DNA of 64,000 bases from Bradyrhizobium rifense (GTDB lineage: Bacteria; Pseudomonadota; Alphaproteobacteria; Rhizobiales; Xanthobacteraceae): NCBI RefSeq assembly GCF_008123425.1, contig NZ_VSSS01000061.1:62001-126000 (forward strand), given 5' to 3'. This document shows, in pieces, positions 32,653 to 41,063 of the stretch. The notes beneath the pieces were generated by a model. The model saw nothing but the letters and a program-made list of their open reading frames with translations. It was not told the origin of the DNA and did no database searches. The position numbers and the translations under genes are program-made. The first letter of the stretch is position 1. Every line of letters begins with the position of its first letter.

Positions 32653-33198
32653 ACCGGAAAGAAGAAACTCCCCGCCGCCGTCGAGCGCTTCATCCTGCAT
32701 TGGGGCGACATGGGGGATCAGTGGGGCGTCAACCGCTCGGTCAGCCAGATTCATGGGCTGCTCTATCTCGCGGAGGCGCCGATGACGGCCGAGGATATCG
32801 CCGACACGCTCGGCATGGCCCGGTCCAACGTCTCCAATTCGCTGAAGGAACTGCTCGCCTGGAACCTGATCCGGCGGGTGCCGATCCTCGGCGACCGCCG
32901 CGATCATTACGAGGCCGAGACCGACATCTGGGAGGTCGCGGCCCGCATCGCGGCCCGGCGCAAGGAGCGGGAGCTTGATCCCGCGATCACGGCGCTGCGG
33001 GCCTGCGTGTCCGATGCCGCTGAGGATCCGACCATCAATCCGGTCGCGAGCAAGCGGCTGAAGGAGATGCTCGCCTTCACCGAGCTCGCCGACCACTGGT
33101 TCATGCAGATGCTGAAAGTGCCGCGGCCGCGGCTGGTCGCCTTGATGCGGCTTGGCGAGAAGATCGCCAACCTGCTGCCGCTGGGTAAGGCCAAATAG
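32641..33198 (+). CDS. GbsR/MarR-type transcriptional regulator
   Basis: 185 residues from ATG 32641. No Shine-Dalgarno precedes it, but the promoter position predicts a leaderless mRNA; an ATG at 32611 falls inside the -35 element. The domain is a MarR-like winged helix of the GbsR subgroup: FILHWGDMGDQWGVNRSVSQ, MTAEDIADTLGMARSNVSNS and RRVPILGDRRDHYEAETDIW. GbsR proteins sense osmolytes such as choline in Bacillus; others respond to unknown ligands. The next two genes follow closely and form an operon with it. Confidence 0.88.
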   Translation: MTEITGKKKLPAAVERFILHWGDMGDQWGVNRSVSQIHGLLYLAEAPMTAEDIADTLGMARSNVSNSLKELLAWNLIRRVPILGDRRDHYEAETDIWEVAARIAARRKERELDPAITALRACVSDAAEDPTINPVASKRLKEMLAFTELADHWFMQMLKVPRPRLVALMRLGEKIANLLPLGKAK

Positions 33199-33214
33199 TT
33201 CTGAGGAGGGTGTG

Positions 33215-33880
33215 ATGACGTTGGCTCGATTATCAGGCTTCAACGCACCAACCTCCGCCCACATCAAGCTGCTCGACGATCGCCGCTTCCGTACGCTGCT
33301 GTCGGACGAGGATTGGGGTCGCCTGCCGCTCGCGACCTGGCGGCGCTTCTCAAAACGCGTCGCCGACGGCGACAGCGTGGTCTATGTCGGCGTGGTCGAC
33401 GAGGTCTCTTTCAGCGACATCGGCTTGTGGTTTGCGCAGGCCGCCCGCCTGATCGGCGGCCCGCTGCCGACCGGCCGCGACACCGGCGTCCCTATGATCG
33501 TGACGGTGACCGAGGACGGCGCGACCGGCGGCCAGACCTGGACCCGCATCTGCGCGCGCAAGCGCGGCTTTCCGCAGGTGATCCATTCGGCAAAGCGCTT
33601 CGCCGGCCCGACCGGGCTCGAGGAATATGTCGGCTTCGGCGTCTCCATGGCGCTGCGCATTGCGGTGGAAGGCGAGGCGCTGACCTTCCGCAGCGCCGGC
33701 TACGGTCTGCAGCTCGGGCGCTTGTGGATCCCGCTGCCGCAATGGCTCACGCCGGGTGATCTCACGGTCACACATTCCGATCTCGGCGAGGGCGCGTTCC
33801 GCTTCACCCTCGATGTCATTCATCCGCGTTACGGCGCGCTGATCCACCAGTCCGCCGTGTTCAGGGAGGCCGTATCATGA
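33215..33880 (+). CDS. DUF4166-domain protein
   Basis: 221 residues. GAGGAGG before ATG 33215 is a strong ribosome binding site. The protein is soluble and beta-rich, with LPLATWRRFSKRVADGDSV, GGQTWTRICARKRGFPQVIH and FGVSMALRIAVEGEALTF followed by a Trp/Pro segment (LGRLWIPLPQWLTPG). This pattern is the DUF4166 family, often found next to or fused with NAD(P)-dependent epimerase-like proteins. Function is unknown; a lipid- or isoprenoid-like ligand has not been shown. It lies between the GbsR gene and the fused epimerase gene and overlaps the latter by 4 nt. Confidence 0.8.
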   Translation: MTLARLSGFNAPTSAHIKLLDDRRFRTLLSDEDWGRLPLATWRRFSKRVADGDSVVYVGVVDEVSFSDIGLWFAQAARLIGGPLPTGRDTGVPMIVTVTEDGATGGQTWTRICARKRGFPQVIHSAKRFAGPTGLEEYVGFGVSMALRIAVEGEALTFRSAGYGLQLGRLWIPLPQWLTPGDLTVTHSDLGEGAFRFTLDVIHPRYGALIHQSAVFREAVS

Positions 33881-35313
33881 CCCCGCTCTTGTGGACGCTC
33901 ATCGCCATCCAGATCGTGATGGGTGTGTTCGACACTTTCTATCATCACGAGTTCACCGAGCGCCTGGCCTGGCGCCCCTCGCAGCGTTTCGAGCTGAAGC
34001 TGCACGGCATCCGCAACATGCTCTATGCGCTGCTGTTCCTGCTGCTCGGCTGGCTGGAGGTCTACGGCGTACTGGCGCTGGCGATCGTCGCTGTGCTGGT
34101 TGCGGAGATCGTCATCACACTGATGGATTTTGTTGAGGAGGATCTGAGCCGGAAATTGCCGCCGAGCGAGCGGATCAATCACACGCTGCTCGCGATCAAT
34201 TACGGCGCCATCCTGGTGCTGCTTCTGCCCGTCCTGATCGATTGGGCGATGAAGCCCTCTGGCGCGAGCGTCGTGTATCAGGGCCTGCTCAGCATCGCCG
34301 CGAGCGCCTGCGCGGTTGGCGCTGCACTCTGCGGCGTCAGGGATTTTGCCGCGATGCGCCGGCTCGGCCGCATGAAGAGTGTTCCTGCAAGCGGGCTTGT
34401 CGAGAAAATCCCCGGCCGCAAGATCGTGTTGATCACCGGTGCGACCGGCTTCATCGGCAGCCGCCTTGCAGCGAGCCTCAGCGGGGCCGGGCATCACGTC
34501 ATCGCGCTGATCCGCAATCCGGCGAAGGCTGAGATGCTGCCGCCGCCGGTCACGCTGATCACCAGTCTCGATCAGCTTGCCGCGGACACGCCAATCGATG
34601 CCATCGTCAATCTCGCCGGCGAGCCGATCGGCAACGGCCTGTGGACCGAAGCGAAGCGTGCGAAGATCATCGGCTCGCGCGTCGACCTGACCGGCGAGGT
34701 CGTGAAGCTGATTGCGCGGCTCGAGCGCAAGCCCGAGGTGCTCGTCAGCGGCTCCGCCATCGGCTGGTACGGCCTGTGGGCCGACCAGGTGCTGACGGAA
34801 TCGGCAAAATCTCACGCCTGCTTCAGCCACGAGCTCTGCGCGGCCTGGGAGCAGGCGGCGCGGCCGGCGGAGGAGCTCGGCGTCCGCGTGGTCAATTTGC
34901 GCATCGGTCTCGTGCTCGGCACCGAAGGCGGCTTCATCACGCGCATGCTGACGCCGTTCGAGTTCGGGCTCGGCGGTCCCATTGGCACGGGGCGGCAGTG
35001 GATGTCCTGGATCGAGCGCGACGATTTGATCCGGCTGATCGCCTATGTGATGACAACGCCAGATCTCGCTGGGCCCGTCAACGCCACGGCACCGATCCCC
35101 GTCACCAACGCAAAATTCACCGAGGAGCTCGGCCGCCGCCTGCACCGGCCCGCGGTGTTTCGTATCCCCGGCGGCCTGTTGCGGCGTATCGGCGGCGGCT
35201 TTGCCGACGAGCTCCTGCTCGGCGGTCAGCGCGTGCTGCCGAACAAGGCGCTGAGCCGCGGTTTTGTCTTTCGGCACGAGACGTTGCGCAGCGCATTCGA
35301 GGCGATCTTGTGA
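33877..35313 (+). CDS. Four-helix membrane domain fused to TIGR01777-type epimerase
   Basis: 478 residues. Residues 1-165 hold four hydrophobic helices (LLWTLIAIQIVMGVFDTFYH, YALLFLLLGWLEVYGVLALA, YGAILVLLLPVLIDWAM, LLSIAASACAVGAAL). From about 180 a Rossmann domain starts with LITGATGFIGSRLA and continues with NLAGEPIGNGLWTEAKR, SGSAIGWYG and the C-terminal LGGQRVLPNKALSRGF of the TIGR01777/YfcH family. YfcH-like proteins are usually about 300 residues and soluble, so the membrane part is an added module. The ATGA overlap with the DUF4166 gene indicates coupling. Confidence 0.85.
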   Translation: MTPLLWTLIAIQIVMGVFDTFYHHEFTERLAWRPSQRFELKLHGIRNMLYALLFLLLGWLEVYGVLALAIVAVLVAEIVITLMDFVEEDLSRKLPPSERINHTLLAINYGAILVLLLPVLIDWAMKPSGASVVYQGLLSIAASACAVGAALCGVRDFAAMRRLGRMKSVPASGLVEKIPGRKIVLITGATGFIGSRLAASLSGAGHHVIALIRNPAKAEMLPPPVTLITSLDQLAADTPIDAIVNLAGEPIGNGLWTEAKRAKIIGSRVDLTGEVVKLIARLERKPEVLVSGSAIGWYGLWADQVLTESAKSHACFSHELCAAWEQAARPAEELGVRVVNLRIGLVLGTEGGFITRMLTPFEFGLGGPIGTGRQWMSWIERDDLIRLIAYVMTTPDLAGPVNATAPIPVTNAKFTEELGRRLHRPAVFRIPGGLLRRIGGGFADELLLGGQRVLPNKALSRGFVFRHETLRSAFEAIL

Positions 35314-35322
35314 GGTGATGTC

Positions 35323-35733
35323 ATGTCCTGCGCTGCATGTCCGCGAGTCGTGAACGGCTGGTTCCGCGGATGCTTGACGGCAACCGCGACACTAGGGGCG
35401 TTGCCGGTCTTCGCCGCAATTCTATCTCTCCCATATCGGGGTTTTCCGGAAGGCCTGGGTCCTATCGTCGCCCTAATCTTGTTTTTCCTGCCGATCACAT
35501 TGATCTTCACCTGCCTGCTCAGCGGGATGCCGTCCGCGCTCGTAATATGGCTCGGCGAGTCATTCAGAATTCGCTCTGTGCTGTTCTACGCGCCTGTCGG
35601 CGCTGCGATCGGAGCCGTGATCGCAGGCGGCATCTTCGGGACGCTCCTTGAGATGGATGTGCTCTTGGCCTTGGCTGGATGTCTGGCCGGGCTTGCCTAT
35701 TGGTTTGCTGCGGGACTGGACGCGGGGCGCTAA
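35323..35733 (+). CDS. Small four-helix membrane protein, unknown
   Basis: 136 residues, starting 9 nt after the previous stop. Four hydrophobic segments are visible: TATLGALPVFAAILSL, IVALILFFLPITLIFTCLL, VLFYAPVGAAIGAVIAGGIFG and LLALAGCLAGLAYWFAAGL. The codon use is less GC-biased than its neighbours. No family is recognised. Its stop codon overlaps the stop of the convergent LysR gene by a few bases. It may be the last gene of the GbsR operon. Confidence 0.6.
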   Translation: MSCAACPRVVNGWFRGCLTATATLGALPVFAAILSLPYRGFPEGLGPIVALILFFLPITLIFTCLLSGMPSALVIWLGESFRIRSVLFYAPVGAAIGAVIAGGIFGTLLEMDVLLALAGCLAGLAYWFAAGLDAGR

Positions 35734-36587
35734 GCAGCTCCCGCCATACTCCGGAACGTCGCCGCCACCGCACGCAGCGCCGCAAGCTTGGCGGGGTCGC
35801 TGACGTTCGAATGCAGCATCACTTTCGAGCTTCCGAGTTTCGGCAGCTTGTGCGCGGGTCCGATGTCGACCAACCCGGGAGGCGCGATCCGTCGGGCCAG
35901 CGGCGCGATCGCGAGTCCGGCAAGCGCGGCCGCAACCACCGCCGTGACGCCGCCACCGACAAAGCGTTCCCGCCAGGCGATGCCGGCCTTGTCGAGTGCG
36001 CGCACGGCGACGGCGCGGACGCCGCAGGGCGGGGCGAGTGTGGCAAGCGGTAATGCTTCGCCTCTTCGCAGCGTGAAGCGTCGTGACGCGAACCAGCCGA
36101 ATTCGTCCTCGGTCAGTTTCTCGCCGCCGCGGCGGCTGCCTTCCTGGCGGACGATCACCGCGTCCAGCTCGCCCGCGTCATAGGCATCCTGCATCACGCG
36201 CGAGAAGCCGATGGTGACGGCGAGGGTGAGGTTTGACGACATCGCATGCAGCCGTTCGAGCAGCGGCACCAGTTCGGGTCCGGCGGCGTGATCGGAAATG
36301 CCGAGCGAGAGCGACTGCGCGACCGGGGCCTCGCCCGACAGCGCGCGATCATGCGCCGCGATCAGCGCGCGGGCGCGATCGAGGAAGCTGGCGCCGTCGG
36401 CGGTGAGCCGGACCGCGCGCGGCGAACGCTCGACGAGGCGTTTGCCAAGCAGCGTCTCCAGCCGCTGCAGCTTGAGACTGACCGCTGCCTGCGTCGTGCC
36501 GAGCGCCTCTGCGGCACGCGTAAAGCTCTGGAGGTCGGCGACCAGCAGGAAGGCCTGGACGGTGGCGATGTCGAGTGTGGCTGTCAT
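35730..36587 (-). CDS. LysR-family transcriptional regulator
   Basis: 285 residues. The N-terminal winged helix reads VQAFLLVADLQSFTRAAEAL, GTTQAAVSLKLQRLETLLGK and LVERSPRAVRLT, the classical LysR recognition region. The effector domain follows (LSLGISDHAAGPELVPLLERL and GELDAVIVRQEG). The effector is unknown. It is divergent from the tautomerase gene, which it most likely controls, with the binding site in the 110-bp gap. Confidence 0.9.
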   Translation of the reverse strand: MTATLDIATVQAFLLVADLQSFTRAAEALGTTQAAVSLKLQRLETLLGKRLVERSPRAVRLTADGASFLDRARALIAAHDRALSGEAPVAQSLSLGISDHAAGPELVPLLERLHAMSSNLTLAVTIGFSRVMQDAYDAGELDAVIVRQEGSRRGGEKLTEDEFGWFASRRFTLRRGEALPLATLAPPCGVRAVAVRALDKAGIAWRERFVGGGVTAVVAAALAGLAIAPLARRIAPPGLVDIGPAHKLPKLGSSKVMLHSNVSDPAKLAALRAVAATFRSMAGAA

Positions 36588-36596
36588 TTCAAATGT

Positions 36597-36621
36597 TTAT
36601 CACTGGTATCAACAGAGATAA
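36597..36621. promoter_or_regulatory. LysR-type binding site candidate
   Basis: TTATC (36597-36601) and GATAA (36617-36621) form an inverted repeat with a 15-bp gap, in the AT-rich gap between the LysR gene and the tautomerase gene. The arrangement is compatible with a LysR T-N11-A-type site but is short. Confidence 0.4.
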
Positions 36622-36697
36622 GATATAAAAATGACCGGGCAAGGTCTAGCTTCTCACCAACGCCGCGCAAACAGCGCGACATTTGAGGAGAACGACG

Positions 36698-37120
36698 ATG
36701 CCCCTGATCACCGTGTCCTACACTACCTCACGCCAGTCGCCCTCGCTGAAGGCCGACATCGCCAACGCCGTGTCCGAGCTCACCGCAAAGATTCTTCACA
36801 AGGATCCCAAGGTCACCGCCATCATCGTGAAGTCGGTCGATGCCGGCGACTGGTTCGCTGGCGGCAAGTCGCTCGCTGAGCAGAAGCTCGCCAGCTACTG
36901 GATCGACATCCACATCACCGAAGGCACCAACACCAAGGACGAGAAGGCGGCCTATCTCGCCGCCATGTTCGAGCGCATGGCCGAGATTCTTGGCCCGCTG
37001 CATCCCGAGACCTATCTGCATGTCGACGAGGTCAAGGGCGACGCCTATGGTTTTGGCGGCCTGACCCAGGAGCGCCGCTATATCGCCGGCAAGCTCGAGG
37101 TTTCGCTGAAGGCGGCGTGA
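36698..37120 (+). CDS. 4-oxalocrotonate-tautomerase-family protein
   Basis: 140 residues. ATG 36698 gives MPLITVSYTT, so Pro is at position 1 after Met removal, the catalytic base of the superfamily. The protein is about twice the size of a single 4-OT unit and contains KADIANAVSELTAKILHKDP and a second helix in the later half (KAAYLAAMFERMAEILG), as in the longer members. AGGAG lies upstream. It may act in aromatic-compound or isomer metabolism; the LysR gene divergent from it supports inducible expression. Confidence 0.85.
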   Translation: MPLITVSYTTSRQSPSLKADIANAVSELTAKILHKDPKVTAIIVKSVDAGDWFAGGKSLAEQKLASYWIDIHITEGTNTKDEKAAYLAAMFERMAEILGPLHPETYLHVDEVKGDAYGFGGLTQERRYIAGKLEVSLKAA

Positions 37121-37127
37121 TGCTGTG

Positions 37128-37160
37128 AGCCGCGGGTGAGCCATCTCACCCGCGGCTTTT
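37128..37160 (+). terminator. Rho-independent terminator of the tautomerase gene
   Basis: A perfect 13-bp stem (37128-37140 with 37145-37157) and a 4-nt loop followed by TTTTG, 7 nt after the stop codon. It lies between convergent genes. Confidence 0.92.
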
Positions 37161-37164
37161 GTCG

Positions 37165-37878
37165 TCAGCTCGCCGCGCGGAACTGAACCTCTGAGTTGTT
37201 GAGGAAGCACATTTTGTCGAACAACTTCAGATCCAGCGGGTTCGGCAGCCTGACATCGCCGAGATCAGGGCAGGGCTTGACGGAGGGGTCATAGGATCGA
37301 TCGATCTGCGAGATGAAGACGACGATCAGCCCGTTGTCGCGCGCGAAGGATTTTAGCGCGCGCACCTGAATGGTCAGATCAGGGTTTTCCCGTCTTTGGT
37401 CGAGCAGTTGCAGATAATCGATCACCACGACTGTGCCGCGGGGGGCCGCGGCCATTTGCTTGACGATGTAGTCGGCGCTGATCGCGTCGGAGCAATCGAC
37501 CTCGAACAATTTGTCGAACTCCGCCGGCTCCACGCCGATCGCACGCAAGCGATCCAGCACGTCCTTTTCGGTGTATTCGAGTGAGAAGAATGCCGCACGA
37601 TTGCCGGACTTCATGGCCTCCACGGCAAGCTCGAGGCTCATCAAAGTCTTGCCCTGACCGGGGCGCGCGCCGACCAGCACGAGGTCACCCGGCTGGAATT
37701 GCGGGAACAGTCTGTTGGCCGGTGTCGCTCCGGCGGCTTTCGCCGCCAGCATGCTCCAGGCGGAAAACCCTTCCGTCGTGGCGATGCGGTCAAGCGCGGC
37801 GTGGAGCGGAATGCCTTCCTCGCGGGACAGGCGCTTCGCTTTTCGCTTCAGATGATAGATCGGGGCAGACAATTTCAT
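37165..37878 (-). CDS. DnaB/RecA-fold ATPase, helicase-core only
   Basis: 237 residues. GGGAGG sets ATG 37878, in preference to the in-frame start at 37911. Residues 1-55 are a basic, helical N-terminal region (MKLSAPIYHLKRKAKRLSRE). The RecA-like core has Walker A VGARPGQGKTLMSLELA, a FFSLEYTEKD motif and Walker B TVVVIDYLQLLDQR, followed by ISQIDRSYDP, which fits the sensor motif of DnaB helicases. DnaB itself is about 450 residues with a primase-binding N domain, so this is a short stand-alone relative. A role in DNA replication or repair, or an origin in a mobile element, cannot be told. Confidence 0.8.
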   Translation of the reverse strand: MKLSAPIYHLKRKAKRLSREEGIPLHAALDRIATTEGFSAWSMLAAKAAGATPANRLFPQFQPGDLVLVGARPGQGKTLMSLELAVEAMKSGNRAAFFSLEYTEKDVLDRLRAIGVEPAEFDKLFEVDCSDAISADYIVKQMAAAPRGTVVVIDYLQLLDQRRENPDLTIQVRALKSFARDNGLIVVFISQIDRSYDPSVKPCPDLGDVRLPNPLDLKLFDKMCFLNNSEVQFRAAS

Positions 37879-38076
37879 CGTCAAAACCTCCCATTGCGAG
37901 CTGAAACGCAATCCCTCCTTATGCCTGGCGCTCGAACAGTCGGTCCGATGGTTTAGTCACCCGGCATGAGGTCTGCTTTCCCGGCGGAGGGGGGAGGCGT
38001 GGGCGGCGCCGGATGCAAGCGTAACTGATTCCATGCCGATGGAGAACGCGCACGGCATGTCTCCAACAGGAACGCG

Positions 38077-38814
38077 TCAGGCGGCTGCTTCCGGCACCAT
38101 CGCGCGGGTCGGCCCGAACAGCTCTTCAAAAGCCTGCCGAAGCGCGACGTCGACATCGGCCAGGGTCACCAACTGGCCGAGATCGACCAGCGAGGTGACG
38201 CCGTAGCGGGGATCGGCAACGCCGCAGGGGACGATGCCGGCGAAATGCGACAGCTCCGGCTCGACATTGATGGCGATGCCGTGGAACGAGACCCAGCGCT
38301 TCAGCCGCACGCCGATCGCCGCGATCTTGTCCTCATGCTCGGATCCCTTGTCCGGGCGCTTCACCCAGACGCCGACCCGGTCCTCGCGCCGCTCGCCGCG
38401 GACGTTGAAGGCGGCGAGCGTCTTCAGGATCAGTTCCTCCAGGCTTGCGACATAGGCCCGCACGTCCGGCCGGCGGCGCTTGAGGTCGAGCATGATGTAG
38501 GCCACCCGCTGGCCCGGGCCGTGATAGGTGAGCTGGCCGCCGCGCCCAGAGGCAAAGGTCGGGAATCGGGGATCGAGCAGGTCGGTCTCTTTGCCCGAGG
38601 TCCCAGAGGTGTAGAGCGGGGGGTGTTCGAGCAGCCAGACCAGCTCCGGGGCCTCGCCGGCCGCGATGGCGGTGACGCGGGCCTCCATGGCGGCCACGGC
38701 CTCCGGATAGGGCACCGGAGCGTCCGAGATTCGCCACTCGACGGGCTGGCCGCTGGCGGCGGAAAACGACGTCAAATCGAGCTCTTGGCGGGGGTTTTGA
38801 GGCGAATTAACCAT
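38077..38814 (-). CDS. lipB: Octanoyl-[acyl-carrier-protein] transferase
   Basis: 245 residues. LipB signature RGGQLTYHGPGQRVAYIMLDL, the catalytic Lys (KIAAIGVRLKRWVSFHGIAINV) and the catalytic Cys in HFAGIVPCGV are all present. It moves octanoyl from ACP to the lipoyl domains of dehydrogenase complexes. The N terminus (about 25 residues) is longer than in E. coli LipB, which is usual in Rhizobiales. It is divergent from the FliN-like gene. The sequence appears intact and should be essential without external lipoate. Confidence 0.95.
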   Translation of the reverse strand: MVNSPQNPRQELDLTSFSAASGQPVEWRISDAPVPYPEAVAAMEARVTAIAAGEAPELVWLLEHPPLYTSGTSGKETDLLDPRFPTFASGRGGQLTYHGPGQRVAYIMLDLKRRRPDVRAYVASLEELILKTLAAFNVRGERREDRVGVWVKRPDKGSEHEDKIAAIGVRLKRWVSFHGIAINVEPELSHFAGIVPCGVADPRYGVTSLVDLGQLVTLADVDVALRQAFEELFGPTRAMVPEAAA

Positions 38815-38895
38815 TGGCTAACCATAACGTGGTGATGATTGCAGGCGCAAATGCCAAGTCCCTTGGCGTAGTCTCCAGTTGCGGTGGTGCTGATA

Positions 38896-39138
38896 GTGCC
38901 TACTCTCGACAAAGTCACCGTGGATCTCATGGTCGTCCTCGGGACGACCACCATGCCCATCCATCAAGTATTACGTCTTTCCCGCGGCGCCATCATCGAG
39001 CTGGACGCAACCGAGGCCGACGAGGTCAAGGTTCTCGCCAACAATCTGCCGGTGGCGTCCGGCGTCGTGCTGGTCGACCGCAACCGGATCGCGGTTGAGG
39101 TCAAGCAGATGCTGCCGCGGACGCAAGGCACACGATAG
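38896..39138 (+). CDS. FliM/FliN (SpoA)-domain protein
   Basis: 80 residues. The likely start is GTG 38896 (VPTLDKVTVDLMVVLG); GTGs at 38884/38887 are possible and no strong ribosome site decides. The SpoA fold is clear: VDLMVVLGTTTMPIHQVLRL, RGAIIELDATEADEVKVLAN, VASGVVLVDRNRIAVEVKQML. SpoA domains form the flagellar switch C-ring and type III secretion sorting platforms. No flagellar gene is nearby. It is probably a stand-alone FliN paralogue. Confidence 0.85.
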   Translation: MPTLDKVTVDLMVVLGTTTMPIHQVLRLSRGAIIELDATEADEVKVLANNLPVASGVVLVDRNRIAVEVKQMLPRTQGTR

Positions 39139-39299
39139 CGGCCTGGGCACCCGCTAAGGCCGGGTGGGGCAGGGGCGGAACATTTTCTTCCCAAGCTTGT
39201 GGAATTCGGGGCCTTTGCAGGCTTGTACCCCACTGATGGATTTGTTAGATCGGCGCCGTTGATCCGGCAGGCCTCAAGCCCCAAGCCGGCATCCCCAAA

Positions 39300-39384
39300 G
39301 CGCTCGTGGCGGAATTGGTAGACGCGCTGCCTTGAGGTGGCAGTGAGTAAAATCGTGGGGGTTCGAGTCCCTCCGAGCGCACCA
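39300..39384 (+). tRNA. tRNA-Leu (GAG)
   Basis: 85 nt including the encoded CCA (39382-39384). Acceptor stem GCGCTCG (39300-39306) pairs with CGAGCGC (39374-39380). The D-arm has GGCGGAATTGGTAGACG. The anticodon stem CTGCC/GGCAG encloses the 7-nt loop with anticodon GAG at 39334-39336, reading CUC/CUU. A long variable arm and the T-arm GTTCGAGTC complete a class II tRNA. A 9-bp hairpin at 39480-39509 lies about 95 nt downstream without a T tract. Confidence 0.96.
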
Positions 39385-39623
39385 CACTCCCTTGAAAATG
39401 CTGAAGTTTTCGAGCCCGCAGGGCGCGCTTTGGCGCGGTCTCTCCACAGGCTATCCGCAGGGATATACAGACGTGGCACACAGCGCCGCCAGCGGCCGGA
39501 CGGCGCTGTCAGGGTCCGGGTCCGGCGGCATGGAATCACGCTCGTGGGAAGCGCCCGGCGGGTGGCCACCCACAACGCGTTAGGGCCGCAGAGTGCGGCC
39601 TCCGTCGCAGTCCATCTACGATG

Positions 39624-40382
39624 TCAGGCTACCGTTTCCGGCTGCTGCGTGGCGAGGGCAGCCGCACGGGCATCCAGTCGGGCGCGGACCGTGTCCAGTT
39701 GCCGCCGGCTTTGCGACGGCGACAGCAGGCCTTTGACCTCGGTCATGATCTGGGACCGCAAGCCATTGCCGAGGATCGGTGCGCAGTGTTCGTCCTGCGT
39801 GTCTCCATGCTTGCGCAGATAGAGCGACGAATTGCTCTTCGTTTCGTCGACGCGAAGCAGGGATTCGCACGGCGCGCCTTCCGCATAGATCACGTCGTGG
39901 CGCGCAAGCTTCACATGATAGAATTCCAACTCGTCATGCTGGTCGGCCGCGTCGAGCGAGATCGTGGTGCCGTTGATCAGATGCTCGGCCGGAATCAGCA
40001 CGCCGTCGATGAAGAGGGCATGCCCGCGTGTGACGAACAGATCGGCAGAGGGAACGTTCGGAGCCAGCGCCGAGCGCGCGATCCGCACAGGACGCGCATC
40101 GTCCACCCAGGGCTTGCGCCGGTCGCTCCTGGTCCGCCGCATGCGTCCGATCCATTCGATGGGACGCTGGCCGCCGAACACGGTCGGGATCATGTCGCCG
40201 ACCTTGAGCTCCTCGATTTTGCGCTCGCCGGACGCGGTCGAGATCCGCGTGCCCTTCAGAAAGCAATTGGTGTGGCGATAGGCGTGCGCGCTTCCGACGC
40301 TCGCGATCGTTGCCGCCGCGGCGACGATCATGCGCCGGGTCACGGCCTTCGACGGGGTGTTCGCTTGATTTGGCTCGGACAT
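39624..40382 (-). CDS. Exported Hint-domain protein
   Basis: 252 residues from ATG 40382; an in-frame TTG at 40394 is the alternative. A twin-arginine signal (VTRRMIVAAAATIASVGSAHA) leads straight into a Hint domain that opens YRHTNCFLKGTRISTASGER, with the nucleophilic Cys six residues after the cleavage site. Block B-like residues follow (VTRGHALFIDGVLIPAEHLI). There is no second domain to be spliced or released, only a C-terminal tail of about 90 residues. Hint_2 proteins are widespread in alphaproteobacteria without a defined role. The frame is intact. Confidence 0.78.
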   Translation of the reverse strand: MSEPNQANTPSKAVTRRMIVAAAATIASVGSAHAYRHTNCFLKGTRISTASGERKIEELKVGDMIPTVFGGQRPIEWIGRMRRTRSDRRKPWVDDARPVRIARSALAPNVPSADLFVTRGHALFIDGVLIPAEHLINGTTISLDAADQHDELEFYHVKLARHDVIYAEGAPCESLLRVDETKSNSSLYLRKHGDTQDEHCAPILGNGLRSQIMTEVKGLLSPSQSRRQLDTVRARLDARAAALATQQPETVA

Positions 40383-40550
40383 TCTCTGACTCAAATATTG
40401 CGCCGCTCATCCGGACGGAATCGGACATGATAATCTGTAACGTTACTACAGTCCGATTATGTTATTTGAATGTTATCTATACGAACGCGCAGGCGGGGTA
40501 AACCCCTCAGGCCCGGTTGGGACTGCGACATGGTCGCGCTCGCGAAGGAC

Positions 40551-41051
40551 TCAGAACGGCGAGTCCTCGGGCCATCGCAGCGCGTGCCATTGGCCGGCTG
40601 CGATCTGGCCGCGGCTCATTTTCGAGGCTACCGCGTTGCGCAGCTTGGCGAAATTTTCGCGCGTGCGTTTTGGCGCGTTGGCCGCGGCGAGGTTGAGCCA
40701 TTTGTAGGCGGCGACGTCGTCCTGCGGAACGCCCTGGCCCTTGTCGTAGGCGAGGCCGAGCAGATATTGCGCGGTGGTGTCGCCCTGTTCGGCGGCGAGC
40801 CGGTACCAATAGCCCGCGGCATCATAGGCCTGCGGAAGTCCCTGGCCGGTTGCATACATGAAGCCGATCATGGCCTGGGCGCGGGCATTGCCGCGCTCGG
40901 CCAGCGGCAGCAACAGACGCGCGGCGGTGCTGAAGTCGTTGCGGGCGAACGCCACGCTTCCGGCGCCGAGCGCATCAGCACGGGCAGGGCTGGAAACAAT
41001 GATCCCAAGGACAATGGCGAGGACGAAAAGTCTGGTTGAGCTGAACATCAT
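40551..41051 (-). CDS. Exported Sel1-repeat protein
   Basis: 166 residues with a signal peptide (LFVLAIVLGIIVSSPARA). About three Sel1-like/TPR units follow: AGSVAFARNDFSTAARLLLP, ARAQAMIGFMYATGQGLPQA and AQYLLGLAYDKGQGVPQDDV, each with the A-x-x-x-L-G-x-x-Y pattern. These helical repeats bind partner proteins. It lies 12 nt downstream of gspD on the same strand and is probably co-transcribed, so it may be an accessory of the type II secretion system. Confidence 0.8.
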   Translation of the reverse strand: MMFSSTRLFVLAIVLGIIVSSPARADALGAGSVAFARNDFSTAARLLLPLAERGNARAQAMIGFMYATGQGLPQAYDAAGYWYRLAAEQGDTTAQYLLGLAYDKGQGVPQDDVAAYKWLNLAAANAPKRTRENFAKLRNAVASKMSRGQIAAGQWHALRWPEDSPF

Positions 41052-41063
41052 CTGGTCCGGCGC

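Noticed and set aside
39480..39509. 9-bp hairpin downstream of tRNA-Leu
   Set aside because: No T tract and about 95 nt from the tRNA end; not enough to call a terminator or a small RNA.
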